DNA from: Clostridiaceae bacterium
GTDB taxonomy: Bacteria; Bacillota; Clostridia; Acetivibrionales; DUMC01
Direction: 5' to 3'
Assembly (NCBI GenBank): GCA_012512865.1
Contig: JAAZDH010000144.1
Location: 1-9,024 of the forward strand
DNA: 9,024 nt
The notes under the pieces are model-generated. The model saw only the letters and a list, made by a program, of their open reading frames with translations, had not been told where the DNA came from and ran no database searches. Numbering within the stretch: the first letter of the stretch is position 1; each line of letters begins with the position of its first letter. A program made the position numbers and the translations under genes. Positions 5,810-9,024 of this stretch are shown here, piece by piece.

Positions 5810-6988
5810 CTAATCTGAATTCAGCATTGATCTTAGGAAAACTAAACCAATTAACATGATAGCAGGAAAGATTATTGCTGCCAAGAGCCCCTGGTTCAAT
5901 CTGCTCATATCCGCAATGATGCCGGTAAACTGCGGCCCGATGGAACAACCCAGGTCTCCGCCAAGCGCCAAAACTGCAAACATGGCGACACCGCCTGCCG
6001 GGTAACCTGCCGCTGTTATGCTTAACATTCCCGGCCACATTAAGCTCACGCTCAGTCCGCACAAGGCACAGCCCAACAATGACACTGCCGGTATGGGCGC
6101 AATAGCTGTAATGACAAATGATGCCATGCATAAAGCCGAGCAAACCGCTAATACCTTCTGCATATCGATCTTTTGACCTCTTACCCCGTACCATGTGCGC
6201 ATAACTCCCATCATTACGGCAAATATACAGGGTCCCAGTATGTCTCCCAGCGTTTTTGAGATGCCCAGGCCTTTCTCTGCAAAAAGCGAAGCCCATTGAG
6301 CCATGGACTGTTCACTGGCACCGGAACAAACCATCAGGAGCAGCGCAATAAGAAAAATCCTGGACCTAAAAAGTGTTTTTAGCGGTGTCCGCTTGCTTTC
6401 TTCTATAGGAGGCATGAGCGGCACTCCCGTAAATTTAACAAGGTTGTACAGCGGTAACAGCGACCAGGCAAGGGGAAGGAGAAACCATAGATCTTGGCCG
6501 ACAAAACGCAAAGCCATGGTGGACAGGATAATTACCAGGACCTGGCCCCAACTGTAGAACGAGTGCAACAGGCTCATCGAAGAGGCTTTTGCATCACCCG
6601 GCAAACTCTCAACGATAGGGCTGATAAGCACTTCGATAATACCGCCGCCTATTGAAAACATTATGCATGATATAACTAACCCTAAATACGGCGATGGTAA
6701 TATTCCGGGTAAAAAAGCAAATGCAATCATACCAGCAGCAGCAAATGCATGTGCTATCACCACCGACAGGCGATGACCGATTTTATCGACAAACTTGATG
6801 GCTAGCGCATCAACTGTAAGCTGCGTTACAAAAATAACCATGACCAGGCTTCCTAGCAAGGTATAGGAGAGCCCGAATTTTTCCTGGAAAACTACAAAGA
6901 GCAATGGCGGAAGATTTACAATAAGAGCCTGGGTTATGTAGCCCAAATAACAAGCACGAAGTGTGCTTCTGTAATTAGCCTTGTTCAT
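5810..6988 (-). CDS. Major facilitator superfamily transporter, probably sugar
   Basis: This is a 392-aa membrane transporter with about twelve hydrophobic helices: roughly 12-34, 42-62, 74-94, 100-123, 142-160, 163-185, 211-231, 247-266, 277-297, 300-320, 332-355 and 366-386. A longer polar loop (about 188-210) divides the two halves. The loop after helix 2 carries FVDKIGHR (66-73), a form of the MFS motif A. Acidic residues in or near helices (E119, E127) and HSFYSWGQV (142-150) are typical of the clostridial sugar-type MFS branch. AGGAGGT lies 6 bp before the ATG. The gene lies 101 bp after the isomerase gene and 166 bp before GH51, each gap holding a candidate promoter. Import of a sugar or glycoside used by the neighbours is inferred; the substrate cannot be read from the sequence. 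Confidence 0.88.
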   Translation of the reverse strand: MNKANYRSTLRACYLGYITQALIVNLPPLLFVVFQEKFGLSYTLLGSLVMVIFVTQLTVDALAIKFVDKIGHRLSVVIAHAFAAAGMIAFAFLPGILPSPYLGLVISCIMFSIGGGIIEVLISPIVESLPGDAKASSMSLLHSFYSWGQVLVIILSTMALRFVGQDLWFLLPLAWSLLPLYNLVKFTGVPLMPPIEESKRTPLKTLFRSRIFLIALLLMVCSGASEQSMAQWASLFAEKGLGISKTLGDILGPCIFAVMMGVMRTWYGVRGQKIDMQKVLAVCSALCMASFVITAIAPIPAVSLLGCALCGLSVSLMWPGMLSITAAGYPAGGVAMFAVLALGGDLGCSIGPQFTGIIADMSRLNQGLLAAIIFPAIMLIGLVFLRSMLNSD

Positions 6989-7052
6989 TTTCTACCTCCT
7001 AAGCTATAAGTGTTGCAATAAAAAATATTTCATCCCATCCTTCTACCCAGTC

Positions 7053-7061
7053 ATTATACCA
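7053..7061 (-). promoter_or_regulatory. Extended -10 promoter of the MFS gene
   Basis: The minus strand reads TGGTATAAT, with no good -35 box. A start near 7046 gives a leader of about 58 nt. The site means MFS (and perhaps GH51) can be transcribed apart from the isomerase gene. Confidence 0.6.
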
Positions 7062-7089
7062 GCACAGCCCATTATTTTTTTACTATTCG

Positions 7090-7929
7090 TCATGACCGCA
7101 GCGCCTCAAACTCCCCCTCTTTTAACTTTGCGATATTCTCCGCAAGCTCTTGAATGGTAATCTCCCCGCGTCCAACGGGATGAGAAGATACCTCATACAT
7201 GATAGGCCCGTTGTAGCCGTGAATTTCCAAAAGCTCGAAGATTCCCTTCCAGTCATTAATCCCGTCACCCGGCAAGCGATGGCGTTCGTCTGTAAAATCA
7301 TAATCAGAAATATGCAAAGTATCTATTATAAGACCGGAGGCATTAATAGCCCTAAGAAAATCAAGATTGCTCTCCTTCAGGGAGTGATTGGTGTCAAAGC
7401 AAATTTGCGCGCCGGTACCGCTGATAAGCTCGATCATTTCTGCCGAGCAATTGCACAAGCAGGTTCGGGGCAAATTCTCAACGGCAAGAACCATGCCGTG
7501 AAGGTCGCACCGTTCACGCAGGCGGATAATGTTCTCCCGGCTCATTTTCTTCCGTTCGCAGCGCTCGGCACCAGGAATCGGTTCGCTGCTGGGATGGACC
7601 ACAGCCGTTTTGATCCCCGCAGCACCTGCAGCGTCAATCATGGCAAACTGCATCTCCATTGTTTTCTCCCGCTTTTCTTTATCCAGCAAGGAAATATCAT
7701 GCTCACCGGAAAAGGGAAGGTGAATCGAACGGATTTCAATCCCGGCCTGATCGGCCATTTCCCGGTAGCGCAAAGCATTTTTCGGGTATCCAATCTTATT
7801 TATATAAGTATCGGCGCTAAAGGATAACTCCACGCATTCAAACCCGTATTCTTTCAGCTGTATCAGCATTTCAAGATCCAGGCGATCAATAAAACATAAG
7901 GAAGTTCCTTTTTTTAGATTATTTGGCAT
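7090..7929 (-). CDS. Sugar phosphate isomerase/epimerase-like TIM-barrel protein (AP endonuclease 2 family)
   Basis: The protein has 279 aa, a full-length single-domain xylose-isomerase-like TIM barrel. The metal-binding set of the D-tagatose 3-epimerase type is present: E151 (VENLPR), D179 (CFDTNH), H206 (LHISDYD) and E246 (MYEVS). Conserved H70, H112, H182 and the HRLPGDGINDW stretch (217-227) also fit. Such proteins usually bind Mn or Mg and interconvert ketoses, inosose or related acids, but family members range widely and the substrate cannot be assigned. The ATG at 7929 has only a moderate AAGGGA site, but the next in-frame ATG is at residue 21, inside the fold. It starts the minus-strand sugar cluster. 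A candidate promoter and an upstream 12-bp direct repeat indicate its own control. Confidence 0.88.
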   Translation of the reverse strand: MPNNLKKGTSLCFIDRLDLEMLIQLKEYGFECVELSFSADTYINKIGYPKNALRYREMADQAGIEIRSIHLPFSGEHDISLLDKEKREKTMEMQFAMIDAAGAAGIKTAVVHPSSEPIPGAERCERKKMSRENIIRLRERCDLHGMVLAVENLPRTCLCNCSAEMIELISGTGAQICFDTNHSLKESNLDFLRAINASGLIIDTLHISDYDFTDERHRLPGDGINDWKGIFELLEIHGYNGPIMYEVSSHPVGRGEITIQELAENIAKLKEGEFEALRS

Positions 7930-7961
7930 TATGACGTTTCCCTTTCTTCGTCTTTTATCAA

Positions 7962-7970
7962 ATTATATCA
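7962..7970 (-). promoter_or_regulatory. Extended -10 promoter of the isomerase gene
   Basis: The minus strand reads TGATATAAT. The -35 region is poor. A start near 7955 gives a short leader of about 26 nt. Confidence 0.6.
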
Positions 7971-7994
7971 CAAAATTAGGCTAACGGCAGCTTT

Positions 7995-8015
7995 ATTCCG
8001 TAACAAATTCCGTAA
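7995..8015. promoter_or_regulatory. Tandem direct repeat ATTCCGTAA, possible activator site
   Basis: ATTCCGTAA occurs at 7995-8003 and 8007-8015 with a 12-bp period. Relative to the isomerase start it lies at about -40 to -60, a usual activator position upstream of a weak -35. The binding protein is unknown. Confidence 0.4.
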
Positions 8016-8138
8016 TGAAAAGGTGCATTTTGCCATTCATCAGAAAAGAGCGGGTATGCTTTTTTATGGCCTAAATAAACTGTTCTTCACCCCGGTGACT
8101 AAAATCACGGGCGTTTTGCCAAGTCTTTGAATAAGTCA

Positions 8139-8173
8139 GCTGCACGCTCTATGCTGCAGGTACTCTATGCAGC
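8139..8173. promoter_or_regulatory. Operator-like repeats overlapping the -35 region of the DUF4838 gene
   Basis: CTCTATGC occurs twice 16 bp apart (8147-8154, 8163-8170). GCTGCA occurs at 8139-8144 and 8153-8158 and is inverted as TGCAGC at 8168-8173. The cluster covers the expected -35 position (about 8166-8171), consistent with a regulator site. Confidence 0.4.
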
Positions 8174-8185
8174 GGGCTATTGTAA

Positions 8186-8194
8186 TGGTATAAT
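8186..8194 (+). promoter_or_regulatory. Extended -10 promoter of the DUF4838 gene
   Basis: TGGTATAAT lies 150 bp before the ATG at 8344. No good -35 is seen. A start near 8201 gives a leader of about 143 nt, AT-rich in its second half, with no riboswitch recognised. With the isomerase promoter it makes a divergent 414-bp control region (7930-8343). Confidence 0.55.
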
Positions 8195-8343
8195 AGCATG
8201 GTGTATATATGACTAAGATTCTTATACCCTTTTGCAGGTTGCTTTTTGATAGCCTGGTTAATGATTGAATTAATTTTACGCACTATAAATTCTGTAAATT
8301 ATAAAACAATAAAAACAGTTAGAAACGGTTAGGAGAGATAAAC

Positions 8344-9024
8344 ATGGCTAAAAAAAGAGGAATTTTAATTCACCCGGAGGAAGTTGGAAATTACCGGGCT
8401 GATATTTTGGTTGAATCCGACTTAAATCTTGTGGCCATTCACCCTAAAGGCGGAGTTAAAGCTGCAGAAACTCTTAATGACATGCTGGAGTTCGTAAAAA
8501 CAGATACTTTCTTGGAATTTGCCGAGAAAGTCAGAAATAAAGGGATTGAATTGGAATATGAATTTCATGCCCTGTCCTGGCTTCTAGATAGAAAATTATA
8601 TTATACCCATAAAGATTGGTTTCGAATGAACAAGGATGGGGAGCAAGTACATGACTTTAATATGTGCGTATCTAGTCGCGATGCCCTGGAGTTAATCGCA
8701 GAGAGGGCTGCGGAGTTGGCACTGAAGCTTCCTTTCAATACCGATAGATATTTCTTTTGGATTGATGATGTTAAGGCTTTCTGTCAATGTCCTCATTGTA
8801 AGGTTTTAACACCGTCAGACCAGGCAATGATAATATACAATCATATATTAAAAGGGATTAAAACAGTAAATAAAAATGCAAGCCATTGCTACCTTGCATA
8901 TTTGGACACAATAGCCGCACCCAAAAACGTTAGCCCGGACGCAGGGATTTTCCTGGAATATGCGCCTATTCTGCGGGACTCAAATTTACTGATTAATGAT
9001 GAAAATTGCGTGAAAAATTGGGAA
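8344..9024 (+). CDS. DUF4838 (glycoside-hydrolase-like) protein, 5' part, cut by the window edge
   Basis: The first 227 codons are open to the right edge without a stop. The start has AGGAGAG 7 bp before the ATG and no signal peptide, so the protein is cytoplasmic. The pattern fits DUF4838, a predicted TIM-barrel family found among carbohydrate-use genes: a first strand LNLVAIHPKGG (27-37), then GIELEYEFHALSWLL (67-81), DWFRMNKDG (91-99), FNMCVSSRDALELI (105-118), YFFWIDD (136-142), the Cys cluster CQCPHC (147-152), LAYLDT (184-189) and FLEYAPI (203-209). The cysteines could bind a metal. E71, E73, E205 and the WIDD aspartates are candidate catalytic residues by position only. It is divergent from the isomerase gene, and a role in breaking down a plant glycan fragment is inferred. 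No reaction is established here. Confidence 0.75.
   Translation, partial: MAKKRGILIHPEEVGNYRADILVESDLNLVAIHPKGGVKAAETLNDMLEFVKTDTFLEFAEKVRNKGIELEYEFHALSWLLDRKLYYTHKDWFRMNKDGEQVHDFNMCVSSRDALELIAERAAELALKLPFNTDRYFFWIDDVKAFCQCPHCKVLTPSDQAMIIYNHILKGIKTVNKNASHCYLAYLDTIAAPKNVSPDAGIFLEYAPILRDSNLLINDENCVKNWE

Noticed and set aside
5796..6296. 166-aa minus-strand frame overlapping the MFS gene
   Set aside because: It is an alternative frame of the MFS gene, which has continuous transmembrane helices and a strong ribosome binding site. No frameshift is needed.
7150..7827. 225-aa plus-strand frame
   Set aside because: It lies antisense to the isomerase, which has a complete metal-binding set. The plus frame has no family features.
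8091..8111. Hairpin CCC-GTGA with TCAC-GGG followed by CGTTTT
   Set aside because: The stem is short with a bulged G, and no plus-strand gene ends upstream. It is too weak to call a terminator.

Overview
The window looks like a chromosomal piece of a low-GC Gram-positive bacterium, most likely a plant-polysaccharide-using member of the Clostridia. This rests on AT-rich intergenic DNA, strong AGGAGG-type ribosome binding sites, clostridial-style signalling proteins, and the mix of a GH51 arabinofuranosidase with a DUF4838 protein. The species cannot be named from the sequence. Six genes lie on the minus strand and one, cut by the right edge, on the plus strand. There is no rRNA, tRNA, CRISPR array, transposase or phage gene.

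Left half (1-3575), read right to left on the minus strand: a small membrane protein with an EF-Ts-like N-terminal domain and a DUF4342 domain; a hairpin terminator; an extended -10 promoter overlapped by a perfect tandem 11-bp repeat; an OmpR-family response regulator; a 255-bp gap made largely of degenerate 22-bp and 12-bp repeats; and a HAMP/HisKA/HATPase sensor kinase. The predicted outer loop of the kinase holds 20 uninterrupted tetrapeptide repeats rich in glutamine (a 12-bp minisatellite). This repeat-expanded kinase and its repeat-filled spacer are the most unusual parts of the window.

Middle (3576-4122): a 547-bp AT-rich region with no convincing gene. It holds several inverted repeats, a plus-strand candidate promoter and a perfect 13-bp hairpin that may end a small untranslated RNA.

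Right half (4123-9024): a sugar-use cluster. On the minus strand are a TIM-barrel sugar isomerase/epimerase-like protein, a 12-helix MFS transporter and a cytoplasmic GH51 alpha-L-arabinofuranosidase. Each has its own candidate promoter. Divergent from them is the start of a DUF4838 (glycoside-hydrolase-like) gene. Together they suggest import of arabinose-containing oligosaccharides or related glycosides, intracellular removal of arabinose and sugar isomerisation. No transcriptional repressor gene is in view, but operator-like symmetric or repeated sites sit at the promoters of GH51, the isomerase and the DUF4838 gene. Four of the candidate promoters share the extended form TGnTATAAT with poor -35 boxes.
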